Part shown: in pieces, positions 51,159-59,444 of the stretch | Layout: the number at the start of each line of letters is the position of its first letter | How positions within the stretch are numbered: position 1 is the stretch's first letter | DNA from: an uncultured Porphyromonadaceae bacterium | Lineage (GTDB): Bacteria; Bacteroidota; Bacteroidia; Bacteroidales; Paludibacteraceae | Direction of reading: 5' to 3' | DNA length: 64,000 nucleotides | NCBI GenBank assembly: GCA_949285425.1 | Contig: CASEAJ010000044.1 | Location: forward strand, 50,163-114,162 | Notes under the pieces: model-generated | What the model saw: only the letters and a program-made list of their open reading frames with translations | Told to the model about the DNA's origin: nothing | Databases searched by the model: none | Position numbers and translations under genes: made by a program

Positions 51159-51177
51159 TCAGTTTCGTCCGGAATCC

Positions 51178-53511
51178 TTATTCGAACGGACTGTCATCAA
51201 AATCGGCGTATTCATCATCGAAAGTGGAGCGGTTCCGGCTCGACTTTTTGTTGATGATGAGGGTAGAGGGTATCCGTATCAGCATATCGCTTCCTGCTTC
51301 GGACAGCGTTTCCCAGGTGTGATATCCGATGAGCATGAAACTGTAGCGCGGCATGAGTCCCGACATGAACTGTTGCTGCGACCGGATGCGGGTTGGATAT
51401 TTTGCTTTCAACGTTTCGTAGGGTTCGGCCAAAGCCGGGTCTTTCAGTGTGTTGTTCACGTCGAGCACGACAATGCTCACATCGTGGCTGTTCTTCAGCA
51501 GATAGCGGGCATAACGGAACAGGAAAAGGTCGTTTTCATCGTGCAAAAACAGGATGGTCGATGTGATTCCCCTGAAGTTTCGGTTAATGAAAACCCCCAC
51601 GCTGCATTGGCTGTTTTCGATGAAATAGCGTGTCTTGTCTTTAATAAGCGTGCCGGGATAGAACAATGCCCGCTTTTGGAAACGGTACATCAGCCGGTTC
51701 ATCCATTTGATTCTGCGGAATATGTAACGCTTGCCGGGATCGGTGAGCGATATGCTCGCTCCGACCAGCAGGAAGTCATAGCGATAGTGGTTGGCCATGC
51801 GTACAATGCTGCCTTGAATGTTGTCGGCCACTTTGTAGCGGGCCTGTATGGGAATGTGCAGCGATTCGGCTTCTTTGCGCACATCCTTGAAACTTTCAAT
51901 GGCAAAGTGCTCGCCGTGTATGGGGTTTGTGTCGGTGCCCGGTGTCATGTGGAGCACGGTGACATCGAGGCTTTTCTTTACCCCATCGAGTACCGATTTG
52001 GCTACGCGCAGCATCGGTTTCCCGTTCAGCGGGTTGCCCATGGAGATAAGCACCCGGAATGAGCCCAATGCTTGGGTGTGCTGATATTCTTCTTCTGTTT
52101 GCTGACGTGAGTATATTTTTTCGATGAGCGACAGGGCCGGAGTGGTAATGAAAGTGGTGACCACGGCCATGATGACCAGCATGACGTATATGGCGGGAGG
52201 GAGTATGTGCATTTCGTAGCCGATATTCAGCACGATGAGTTCCATCAGTCCGCGCGTATTCATCAGAATGCCGATGGAAAGGCTGTCTTGAGTCGATTCG
52301 CCCACCACTTTGGCCGGCAGGGCACTGCCTATGAACTTTCCGAGAATGGCGGTCAGGGTGATGAGTCCGCACACGGTCCACAGATGCGGTGTGTTGAGCA
52401 AGCCTATTTCAGTGTTGAGTCCGGTGTAGACGAAGAACAGCGGCAGCAACAGTGTGACGGAAAGGTCTTCTATCCGTTCCACCAGCATTTGCCGGAATTT
52501 GGGGAAGGGAGGCATGATGACTCCGGCCAGGAAGGCTCCGAACAGGGCATGTATGCCGATGAACTGGGTGATGAATGCAGACAGGATGACAACGAGTATG
52601 AAAAAGGCGAAAATGCTTTTGTTCATCACTTCCATGTTCGAATAGATGGAGCCGATGCGTTTGAGGAAGGGTTTTATCACCAGCAGCATCACTACCACGT
52701 AGGCCACGGCACAAAGAATGGTGTATATGGAACTGATGAAACTGCCCGTTTTGGCGATGGCGATAACGGCGGCCAGCAGGCACCAGGCTGTGACATCGCC
52801 CGTGGCTGCGCTGGCAATGGATATGGTGCCGAGGTGTGTCTTGGTCAGTTCCTTTTCCTGCACGATGCGTGCCAACACGGGGAAAGCCGTTATGCTCATG
52901 GAAATGCCGATGAAAAGGGAAAACGAGATGAAACTGGTGTGGCCTGCGGCGAACTCCTCGTAAATGAAGTAGGAAAGCAGCATGCCACCGAAGAACGGGA
53001 TGATGATGCTTACGTTGCTGATGACGAAGGTTTGGCTAAGTTTGTTTCTGAGCGAACTGAGATCCAGTTCCAGTCCGATGATGAACATGAAAAGCACCAG
53101 CCCTATTTGGCTCAGGATATAAATGTTGTCGAGCGTGCCTTCGGCAAACAGGAAGTTGAAGCCGGCCGGCCACAGCTTGCCCAGCAGCGATGGACCCAGC
53201 ACAATGCCCGCCAGTATTTCGCCGATGACCGTAGGCTGTCCTATCTTGGCAAAAATGAATCCGAAAAGGCGTGAAACAAGCAGGATGGCAATGATTTGCA
53301 GCAACAGCAGGGCCGCGTCTTCGGCCATGTTGTGATGCAGCGATTCCATGAACATGTCTTTGGGTGAGGGTATGTTGCCAGCAGTTGTCGTGGCGGCTTC
53401 GGTGTACGTTTCAAGGTGTTCGGCGCTTTGGTATAGCAGGGAGGTGCACACAATGAACAATGCAACCACTATGCCGTAAAAAAACCAGGTTTTGAGTTGT
53501 TCGTTTTTCAT
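51178..53511 (-). CDS. CPA2-type cation:proton antiporter with UspA-like C-terminal domain
   Basis: 777-residue membrane protein. An N-terminal helix (residues about 10-28) and a short loop precede the antiporter domain (about 60-450): RLFGFIFAKIGQPTVIGEILAGIVLGPSLLG, MFIIGLELDLSSLR, SMSITAFPVLARI, ASAATGDVTAWCLLA (family Asp/Thr site) and STQDSLSIGILMNTRGLMELIVL. The C-terminal 300 residues are cytosolic and universal-stress-protein-like (VLISMGNPLNGKPMLRVAKS, LLVGASISLTDPGKR). Exchanges Na+ or K+ for protons. Single gene with its own -7 element. Confidence 0.93.
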   Translation of the reverse strand: MKNEQLKTWFFYGIVVALFIVCTSLLYQSAEHLETYTEAATTTAGNIPSPKDMFMESLHHNMAEDAALLLLQIIAILLVSRLFGFIFAKIGQPTVIGEILAGIVLGPSLLGKLWPAGFNFLFAEGTLDNIYILSQIGLVLFMFIIGLELDLSSLRNKLSQTFVISNVSIIIPFFGGMLLSYFIYEEFAAGHTSFISFSLFIGISMSITAFPVLARIVQEKELTKTHLGTISIASAATGDVTAWCLLAAVIAIAKTGSFISSIYTILCAVAYVVVMLLVIKPFLKRIGSIYSNMEVMNKSIFAFFILVVILSAFITQFIGIHALFGAFLAGVIMPPFPKFRQMLVERIEDLSVTLLLPLFFVYTGLNTEIGLLNTPHLWTVCGLITLTAILGKFIGSALPAKVVGESTQDSLSIGILMNTRGLMELIVLNIGYEMHILPPAIYVMLVIMAVVTTFITTPALSLIEKIYSRQQTEEEYQHTQALGSFRVLISMGNPLNGKPMLRVAKSVLDGVKKSLDVTVLHMTPGTDTNPIHGEHFAIESFKDVRKEAESLHIPIQARYKVADNIQGSIVRMANHYRYDFLLVGASISLTDPGKRYIFRRIKWMNRLMYRFQKRALFYPGTLIKDKTRYFIENSQCSVGVFINRNFRGITSTILFLHDENDLFLFRYARYLLKNSHDVSIVVLDVNNTLKDPALAEPYETLKAKYPTRIRSQQQFMSGLMPRYSFMLIGYHTWETLSEAGSDMLIRIPSTLIINKKSSRNRSTFDDEYADFDDSPFE

Positions 53512-53527
53512 TTGGTGCCGTTGATTT

Positions 53528-53535
53528 CAAAAGTA
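53528..53535 (-). promoter_or_regulatory. -7 element of the antiporter gene
   Basis: Perfect TACTTTTG on the - strand, 17-24 nt before the start codon. The 361-bp gap 53512-53872 otherwise holds no gene, array or hairpin that I can support. Confidence 0.55.
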
Positions 53536-53872
53536 AAACGGAAAAAGCCGGCCGGTGCGGAAGACAAATGAAAAAAGGCGTGGCTTCCATTTTGACTGCA
53601 CCTGTCCGTAACATGTTTATGCAAAGATAATGATAAATTTCCGTATGGAAGGAAATATTTCCCCCTCTTGACAGAAATTAAGGAAAGATAAAAAACAAGT
53701 TGGGAAAAACGAAGTGTCTTCCGAGGATTGTTTTTTAGGGCGGATTGTTTTTTGAAGAGGGAGTTTACCGGTGGTAAATGACCGATGAGAAAAACAGTCC
53801 GGACAAAAAAGAAACGGGCTTATGTACATGTGTGACGGTGGAAACGGCTGTTACGGCTGATTATGCGGTGCC

Positions 53873-54484
53873 TTATTTGAAATCATCGAGTTCGACCAGT
53901 TTGTTGACAATGGCATAGACAGTGAGGCCCGATGTACTGTGAATTTCGAGTTTGCGGGCAATGTTGCGCCGGTGAGTGACCACCGTGTGGGTCGAGAGAA
54001 ACAGTTTCTGTGCGATTTCCTTGTTGGTCATCCCCTTGACCACGAGCACGAGTATTTCCTTTTCGCGGATGCTCAGCAGTTCGTTTTCATCGCCGGATTC
54101 GCTGGCAGTTTCGGGTTCGTTGAAGAGTTTGTCCAGCCGTTGTTTGATTTGTTCGGTGCTGTCGTGTATGTCGATGACCTCATCGTATTTCGCAAGTATG
54201 CCTTCACTGTAGGTGGTTGAAGTGAGGGCCACTATCTTCAGTTCGGGGTTCATGCTTTCGTTCCGGGTGTTGTCTATGCCGGTCACTCCGAGAAACGAAG
54301 GGTTGATAATGAGCAGGTCGGGCTTGTGTTGTTCGAGAATGTGCCCGAGGCTTTCGATGCTGCTTATTTCTATGGGGAGCACCCGGTAGCCCGGTATGCG
54401 TTTCAGCACCATGGACAGTCCGCTGCGCAGGATGGCCGAAGGTTCGGCGATGAGTGCTTTCAGTATGTTTTCTTCTGTTTTCAT
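53873..54484 (-). CDS. LuxR-family regulator with atypical receiver domain
   Basis: 203-residue NarL/FixJ-like protein. The C-terminal HTH_LuxR is intact (SIREKEILVLVVKGMTNKEIAQKLFLSTHTVVTHRRNIARKL, about residues 137-178). The N-terminal receiver is degenerate: the phospho-acceptor position reads IINPSFLG (Asn61 where the family has Asp), the acidic pocket has only Glu14, and the conserved Lys is not evident. It is therefore unlikely to be phosphorylated. It lies 24 bp downstream of the hemerythrin gene in the same direction, suggesting that signal input comes with that protein (inference). Confidence 0.9.
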   Translation of the reverse strand: MKTEENILKALIAEPSAILRSGLSMVLKRIPGYRVLPIEISSIESLGHILEQHKPDLLIINPSFLGVTGIDNTRNESMNPELKIVALTSTTYSEGILAKYDEVIDIHDSTEQIKQRLDKLFNEPETASESGDENELLSIREKEILVLVVKGMTNKEIAQKLFLSTHTVVTHRRNIARKLEIHSTSGLTVYAIVNKLVELDDFK

Positions 54485-54508
54485 TTTCAGTTTATGCTAA
54501 ATCACCGG

Positions 54509-55243
54509 TCAGTCCGCTTGTGTCTGTCCGTCTGTTGTCTGCGGGTTTTGTTCCATGGTCTTTTCTATGGCTTCTATGGCCGGGATGAACATGTAGTCTT
54601 CCACGTTGCTGTGTCCGGTGAGCTCGGTGCCGCATGCGACAATGTCGGTGAGCAGGTCGGTGAGCAGGAACGAATTGCCTTTCGATGGATAGTACTTTAT
54701 CAATATGTTTTTCAGGTCTATCAGCTTCTGGTCTATCTGGTTGTGACGTTCTTCGAACATGTGTATGTCGTATGCTGCAGGTTTGTCGCCGGCCAGCAGG
54801 CGCATCACGTAGGGAAACACCACTTCGTCTTCGTAGCGCATGTGGCTGTCCACTTCTTCTACATATTCATCGAAAAAACGCAGGAATATGTCGCGGTGTG
54901 CCTGTTCCGTTCCGCTTGATTCGATGGCATTTATCAGTTTTGTGCGTATGGAAGGCAGTTTGAAGTCGAGAAAATACTGGTGTCCGTTCTTCAGGAATTC
55001 GATGAGGTTGTCAATGCGCAGTTTCCCGTACTGGTTGTCCATTTCCATGTTCTCTTCGGCAAGAAAGTTTATGACCGTGAGAAATGTGTAGGTGTCGGTT
55101 CCGTGCATTTCGCAAATTTCGCCTACGGTCTTGTTCTGAAAGCCCAGTGGCAGGCCGAACCGTGACACCACAAGCAACAGGGTGGGGTCGGCGGTGATGA
55201 TGTCGTTCATTTTCTGGTTGGCCGAGTATTTTCCTTGCAGCAT
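54509..55243 (-). CDS. hemerythrin-domain protein (RIC/ScdA-like)
   Basis: 244-residue cytoplasmic protein. N-terminal third (SANQKMNDIITADPTLLLVVSRFGLPLG, TVGEICEMHGTDTYTFLTVINFL) resembles the ScdA/RIC N-terminal domain, followed by a hemerythrin-like di-iron bundle with spaced ligands: GHQYFLDFKLP, EVDSHMRYEDEVVFPYV, HMFEERHNQID and GHSNVEDYMFIPA. RIC/YtfE proteins repair or protect iron-sulfur centres under nitric oxide or oxidative stress; a sensor role is an alternative. ATG 55243 is chosen because the longer frame passes through the promoter and lacks similarity. Operon with the LuxR-type regulator. Confidence 0.92.
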   Translation of the reverse strand: MLQGKYSANQKMNDIITADPTLLLVVSRFGLPLGFQNKTVGEICEMHGTDTYTFLTVINFLAEENMEMDNQYGKLRIDNLIEFLKNGHQYFLDFKLPSIRTKLINAIESSGTEQAHRDIFLRFFDEYVEEVDSHMRYEDEVVFPYVMRLLAGDKPAAYDIHMFEERHNQIDQKLIDLKNILIKYYPSKGNSFLLTDLLTDIVACGTELTGHSNVEDYMFIPAIEAIEKTMEQNPQTTDGQTQAD

Positions 55244-55284
55244 GTCTTTTTTTGTTTTTGGTTGTATATTGAGGTTTGTTTGTA

Positions 55285-55315
55285 CAAATATAGGCCATCT
55301 GTTTTGATGAACAAG
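55285..55315 (-). promoter_or_regulatory. Bacteroidetes-type promoter of the hemerythrin operon
   Basis: On the - strand CTTG (one mismatch), 19-nt spacer, perfect TATATTTG (55285-55292). The -33 element directly abuts the palindrome at 55318-55359. Confidence 0.75.
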
Positions 55316-55317
55316 AG

Positions 55318-55359
55318 ATTTCTGCCCGGATGCACGTTGGGAATGTTCCGGGCAGAAAT
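55318..55359. promoter_or_regulatory. 13-bp perfect inverted repeat upstream of the hemerythrin promoter
   Basis: ATTTCTGCCCGGA (55318-55330) and TCCGGGCAGAAAT (55347-55359) around 16 nt. No T-run on either strand, so a terminator is unlikely; position just upstream of -33 would suit an activator or repressor site. Rest of 55244-55666 holds nothing else apart from the next promoter. Confidence 0.6.
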
Positions 55360-55625
55360 GGCTGCTAATTAATACAAACAAACTAAATTCCTTTTTTTTC
55401 TGACACGACAAAGGTCGCTTCTTTGGATGAACTGTGCAATCACCAAAAGTAGGTATTTTTTTGCGGGTTGCGTGACCGGCTGCAAGCACAAAAGCAACCG
55501 GAGAAGACCACGAGCATATAAAAAATGAGTTGCTGAAAACAATGTCGTTTGATTTTTACGAGTTACTTATGCCAGAAGAAGATGACAATCCGGGCAGGTT
55601 TGGTGGTTTTACGTCCATTTATATT

Positions 55626-55633
55626 ATATTTGT
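55626..55633 (+). promoter_or_regulatory. -7 element of the metallophosphoesterase gene
   Basis: Perfect TATATTTG about 34 nt before ATG 55667; a TTTG at 55599-55602 is slightly too far (23-nt spacer). Confidence 0.6.
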
Positions 55634-55666
55634 GGAATAAGTACGTAACGGCAAAAAGATGAATAT

Positions 55667-56782
55667 ATGAAATACATGTTTTTAATGCTTTTGCTTGTCT
55701 ATTCGTTGCTCGTGGCCTATGCCGTGTGGCGCGGTTGTGTGGCCCTGCGGGGGCTTCCGGTGTTGCGCAACGTTTGGCTGTCGGGTTCGCTCGTGTTGTA
55801 TGTATGCCTGCTGGCAGGTACCTGGGCAGGCATGCATGCCGGGTTTCCGGGTGCGCGGGTGGTGGCTTTTGTGGGGCACACGGCCATCATTGTTTTTCTT
55901 TATCTCATAGTGCTTTTTCTGCTGACCGACCTGGTGTGTCTGGTGGCCCGTGTGGCCGGTTGGGCGTCGGGAGGCATGGTGACTTTCCGGTGCGGAGCGT
56001 TGGGTGCGGGAGTGCTTGTCATCGTTGCGGTTCTGGTGGCCGGCAACTGGCGTTTCAATCATCCGCAGGTGGTGGAAATGGAACTTTCGCCGCTTGGCCG
56101 GCCTGTGCAGGGGCGCGAGTTACGGCTGTTGCTGGTGAGCGATGTGCATCTCGGCCTTACCATAGGGAAAGAGCGTCTGCAACACTATGTCGACCTGATC
56201 AATGCCCGTCGGCCCGATGCGGTTTTGCTGGCCGGCGATGTGTTCGACAATGCCCTGGCACCTGTGGAGCGGCAGCACATGCACGAGGAACTGGCCCGTC
56301 TGCGTGCACCCTTGGGTGTATATGCCGTGCCGGGCAATCATGAATACATAGGCGGGCAGATAGACGCCAAGATGGCCTATCTGGAGAGGGGCGGTGTGCG
56401 TGTGTTGCGCGACTCGGCCGTGCTGCTCGGCGGCGAGGTCTATGTGGTGGGACGTGACGACCGCACGAACCTGCGGCGCAAACCCTTGGCCGAACTGATG
56501 AAGCCGCTTGCCGGCGACAAGCCTGTCATTGTGCTCGACCACCAGCCCTATCATCTGGAAGAGGCGGAGGCCTGCGGGGCCGACCTGCAACTGTCGGGCC
56601 ACACACACGACGGACAGTTCTTTCCCGTTAACCTGGTGGTACGTTCTATGTATGAGAATCCGCACGGCTATTCCCGCCGGGGGCAGACGCATTATTATGT
56701 TTCGTCGGGTCTGGGCATTTGGGGCCCCCAATACCGCATAGGCACACGTTCGGAAATGGTGCTGATACGCTTTCTGTATTGA
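55667..56782 (+). CDS. membrane-anchored calcineurin-like metallophosphoesterase
   Basis: 371 residues: four hydrophobic helices in the first 125 residues, then a metallophosphatase domain with all five blocks, LLVSDVHLG (about 156-164), LLAGDVFDN (about 187-195), VPGNHEYIGG (about 222-231), LDHQPYHL and LSGHTHDGQFFP (about 308-319). Resembles YkuE/YaeI-type phosphodiesterases acting on membrane-linked or nucleotide substrates; the exact one is unknown. Monocistronic. Confidence 0.94.
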   Translation: MKYMFLMLLLVYSLLVAYAVWRGCVALRGLPVLRNVWLSGSLVLYVCLLAGTWAGMHAGFPGARVVAFVGHTAIIVFLYLIVLFLLTDLVCLVARVAGWASGGMVTFRCGALGAGVLVIVAVLVAGNWRFNHPQVVEMELSPLGRPVQGRELRLLLVSDVHLGLTIGKERLQHYVDLINARRPDAVLLAGDVFDNALAPVERQHMHEELARLRAPLGVYAVPGNHEYIGGQIDAKMAYLERGGVRVLRDSAVLLGGEVYVVGRDDRTNLRRKPLAELMKPLAGDKPVIVLDHQPYHLEEAEACGADLQLSGHTHDGQFFPVNLVVRSMYENPHGYSRRGQTHYYVSSGLGIWGPQYRIGTRSEMVLIRFLY

Positions 56783-56808
56783 TGATTGAAAGTTGAAAAC
56801 GAATGTGC

Positions 56809-56843
56809 CGCAGGGGGAGAATATGTTCGACCCGTACAGAACC
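56809..56843 (+). repeat. 35-bp direct repeat around GTTCGACC, copy 1
   Basis: GCCGCAGGGGGAGAATATGT and TCGACCCGTACAGAAC recur at 57129-57163 with few differences. Confidence 0.7.
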
Positions 56844-56846
56844 CCT

Positions 56847-56953
56847 AACTGTCCTCGTACCCCCTCCCCGCTTCGCGGTACTCCCCCTAACCCAGGGGGA
56901 GAGTGAGATTACTTTCACTTGCTGAGGCTTTCATCATACAGTTCATTTCCGAC
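56847..56953 (+). repeat. 107-bp hairpin element, copy 1 of 3
   Basis: Same length and only two base differences by eye from 63806-63912; a diverged copy lies in 60183-60342. Contains CCCTCCCCGCTTCGCGGTAC, CTCCCCCTAACCCAGGGGGAGA and the loop CTTTCACTTGCTGAGGCTTT. No ORF. Confidence 0.85.
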
Positions 56954-56999
56954 TCCTCCCCTATGTAGGGGAGGTGGCACGAAGTGACGGTGGGGTACG

Positions 57000-57070
57000 G
57001 GTTAATGTTTAATTATTAATGTTTAATGATTAACTGTCACTCGTCATTTTCCATTTTCAACTTTCAATTT
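57000..57070. repeat. short heptad array
   Basis: AATGTTT/AATTATT/AATGATT words then CTGTCAC/TCGTCA words. The 455-bp gap 56783-57237 holds this, the 107-bp element, the 35-bp direct repeats and the terminator at 57173. Confidence 0.65.
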
Positions 57071-57128
57071 CGCCGTATATCGAAAGTAACGCAGCAGATG
57101 GGTCATTCTGATACACCTTCATACACCA

Positions 57129-57163
57129 ACCGCAGGGGTCGAATATGTTCGACCCGTACAGAA
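57129..57163 (+). repeat. 35-bp direct repeat around GTTCGACC, copy 2
   Basis: Here the centre is a perfect hairpin, GGTCGAA-TATG-TTCGACC. Repeats 56809-56843 at a distance of about 320 bp. Confidence 0.7.
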
Positions 57164-57172
57164 CACCTTACC

Positions 57173-57213
57173 AAAAAATGAAAGAGGGTGCAACAAAATA
57201 CACCCTCTTTCAT
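57173..57213 (-). terminator. terminator of the BspA-like operon
   Basis: Perfect 13-bp stem (ATGAAAGAGGGTG / CACCCTCTTTCAT, 10-nt loop), read on the - strand with a following T6 run, 25 bp beyond the BspA-like stop. Confidence 0.88.
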
Positions 57214-57237
57214 GAAACCTTACAGCCGGTTGCCGAT

Positions 57238-58728
57238 TTAAAAGTCGTAACCGACAATCTTGTCGGCATAGTCACTCCACGTTTCATCGTTTTTGTACAA
57301 CTCAACACTTGTCCGCGGTACATAGATTACGGTTACAGGTATTTCTAGGAAAATAATCCCATTCGATTCTGGCGGGGAAAAAGGTTTACAATAAATCGTT
57401 CGTAAACGGTTACAATGCCAAAAAGTAGTACGTTCAATATATGTCACGCCACTACCTATGGTTACTTGTGTGAGTGCTTCGCAGCCGTAGAACGCCCCGT
57501 TTCCAATGCTTGTCACACTGTTTGGTATGTCCACTTGTGTGAGTGCGGAGCAGGCGGAGAACGCCCAGTCTCCAATGTTTGTCACACTGTTAGGTATGTT
57601 TACTTGCGTGAGTGCGTTGCAGTTGTAGAACGCATAGTTTCCAATGCTTGTCACACTGTTTGGTATGTCCACTTGCGTGAGTGCGGAGCAGCGACTGAAC
57701 GCCTCGTCCCCAATGCATGTCACGCCACTACCTATGGTTACTTGCGTGAGTGCGGAGCAGTTGAAGAACGCATAGTCTCCAATACTTATCACACTGTTTG
57801 GTATGTCCACTTGTGTGAGTGCTTCGCAGTTGTAGAACGTTGAATCTCCAATGCATGTCACGCCACTACCTATGGTTACTTGTGTGAGTGCGGAGCAGTT
57901 GAAGAACGTCTCGTCTCCAATGCTTGTCACGCTGTTGGGTATGTCTATTTGTGTGAGTGCTTCGCAGCTGTGGAATGCTCCCTTCCCAATGCTTGTCACG
58001 CTGTTGGGTATAGTTACCTGCGTGAGTGCTGTGCAGCTGGAGAACGCCCAGTCCCCAATGCTTGTCACGCTGTTGGGAATGTCCACTTGCGTGAGTGCGT
58101 CGCAGCCGGAGAACGCCTCGTCTCCAATGCTTGTCACGCTGTTGGGAATGTCCACTTGTGTGAGTGCTGAGCAATTGGAGAACGCATAATCTCCAATGCT
58201 CTCTATTCCTTCAGGCAAGAATATGCTAACCAAAGTTTTTTCATTTTGAAAAAACTTTTCGACTATGTTTTTAACAGATTGATATATTCTGATTTCCCCA
58301 TAGATGTGGCTCTCTACATCATCCACATTCCAATGGGAAATATCCAATGGCTGTCGATTTGTTGTTGTATAAAAAATGACATGTATTGGAGTACTACTTC
58401 TCACCAATATATTGGCTGTTTTTCCTTCTTCATTTTTCAAACGAATTGTAGCTTCTAAGTTTTTGGCTTTTTCTTTCAATTGCACGGTGAGGGTCTGCTC
58501 TCCTTTCCCGCCGGAGGTTTTGTCCAATATTATCCAGTCGGCTGTGCAGGTGGCTGTCCAGGGACTGGAGGAATGGATATTGCATGTTTGTTCTTTTACG
58601 TCGTCACTCAGATAGATTTCTGTGGTAGACACTTCCCATATACTTATTCCTATTTTTTGCTCACAGCCGGCCCAAAGCAAAGCGGCCAGGCACCAAAGCA
58701 TTGGTTTCATTTTTATCGTTTTCATCAT
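57238..58728 (-). CDS. BspA-like surface lipoprotein with LRR_5 repeats
   Basis: 496 residues. Lipoprotein signal (LWCLAALLWAGC, Cys near 22), a BACON-like beta domain (about 28-110, SSSPWTATCTADWIILDKTSGGKGEQTLTV), a linker (about 110-165), then twelve consecutive 23-residue LRR_5 repeats of the form V-T-S-I-G-x-x-A-F-x-x-C-x-A-L-T-Q-V-x-I-P-N-S, and a short C-terminal cap. Likely exposed on the outer membrane and involved in adhesion or binding. Last gene of a three-gene operon after an outer-membrane barrel protein, 16 bp downstream of it. Confidence 0.93.
   Translation of the reverse strand: MMKTIKMKPMLWCLAALLWAGCEQKIGISIWEVSTTEIYLSDDVKEQTCNIHSSSPWTATCTADWIILDKTSGGKGEQTLTVQLKEKAKNLEATIRLKNEEGKTANILVRSSTPIHVIFYTTTNRQPLDISHWNVDDVESHIYGEIRIYQSVKNIVEKFFQNEKTLVSIFLPEGIESIGDYAFSNCSALTQVDIPNSVTSIGDEAFSGCDALTQVDIPNSVTSIGDWAFSSCTALTQVTIPNSVTSIGKGAFHSCEALTQIDIPNSVTSIGDETFFNCSALTQVTIGSGVTCIGDSTFYNCEALTQVDIPNSVISIGDYAFFNCSALTQVTIGSGVTCIGDEAFSRCSALTQVDIPNSVTSIGNYAFYNCNALTQVNIPNSVTNIGDWAFSACSALTQVDIPNSVTSIGNGAFYGCEALTQVTIGSGVTYIERTTFWHCNRLRTIYCKPFSPPESNGIIFLEIPVTVIYVPRTSVELYKNDETWSDYADKIVGYDF
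57400..58228 (-). repeat. twelve 69-bp coding repeats of the BspA-like gene
   Basis: Period 69 bp (23 codons). Units are strongly alike at DNA level (shared AATGCTTGTCAC and GTGAGTGC words), with two alternating end types (IPNS and IGSG). The last unit is degenerate. Confidence 0.9.
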
Positions 58729-58744
58729 TCACCTCGCTTTCTGT

Positions 58745-59431
58745 TTAAAAAGTGAAACCGATATGGGCATCCATCCCCGGAAGGAATTTTTGCTTCATGT
58801 CAAATCCATAGCGGTCGATGTTATCGGCATAGGGTTGGGTTTTCCCCTTGAAGCCGACACTGAGATAAAGGTCTGAACGGGCCGTCATACGATAGGAGGC
58901 TCCCACCATTACATTGAGCAAGAAACGGTTTGTGCTATATTCCGTTTCGTAGTAAGCATTGTCATCCATTACATTTTGACAATTAAACGTTCCTTTTTTG
59001 GAAAACAACCCTCCTGCAGAAAGTCCCACAAACGGCATACAACGTTTTTTTGTGAAATAAACCCGGGCATGGGCATAAAGAGGCACGTTGACGGTGGGAG
59101 TGTTTAAGATTCTAAAATAATCATAAGTATAAGGAGTGACATAGAATCCGGTTGACTTAGCCCCATACCAGTTAAAATACAGTCCGGTACCAATGCCGGC
59201 AAAGAACATCCGGTTGAATCGCCATCCTCCGATGTAGTTCAAATCCAGTCCTGTGTTATCCTCCTCCAGATAATCATAACCCACATCGATGGACTGTTCG
59301 TAGCCGGGTTCTATTTCCGGCAAAGAAAAGTTGGTTTTGGTGACTACCAGCGATGAACTGGAAATGAGTTGCCCGGCGGCGTACAACAGGGTTGCACAAA
59401 TCAGGCAGATGGTCATGGTGAGTCGTTTCAT
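58745..59431 (-). CDS. outer-membrane beta-barrel protein (porin-fold type)
   Basis: 228-residue exported protein: signal peptide (TMTICLICATLLYAAGQ), then alternating amphipathic strands rich in aromatic residues (YIGGWRFNRMFFAGIGTGLYFNWYG, LLNVMVGASYRMTARSDLYLSVGF) and a C-terminal strand ending in Phe (GMDAHIGFTF), as expected for small Bacteroidetes outer-membrane barrels. Function unknown. Middle gene of the operon 59951 to 57238; gaps of 13 and 16 bp. Confidence 0.85.
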   Translation of the reverse strand: MKRLTMTICLICATLLYAAGQLISSSSLVVTKTNFSLPEIEPGYEQSIDVGYDYLEEDNTGLDLNYIGGWRFNRMFFAGIGTGLYFNWYGAKSTGFYVTPYTYDYFRILNTPTVNVPLYAHARVYFTKKRCMPFVGLSAGGLFSKKGTFNCQNVMDDNAYYETEYSTNRFLLNVMVGASYRMTARSDLYLSVGFKGKTQPYADNIDRYGFDMKQKFLPGMDAHIGFTF

Positions 59432-59444
59432 TGCGTATCCTCCT

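Noticed and set aside
57415..58189. Several Cys/His-rich + strand frames with regular repeats
   Set aside because: They are antisense readings of the BspA 69-bp repeats, with no start context of their own.
57400..58228. CRISPR or intergenic satellite
   Set aside because: The 69-bp period is coding and corresponds to 23-residue LRR_5 repeats.
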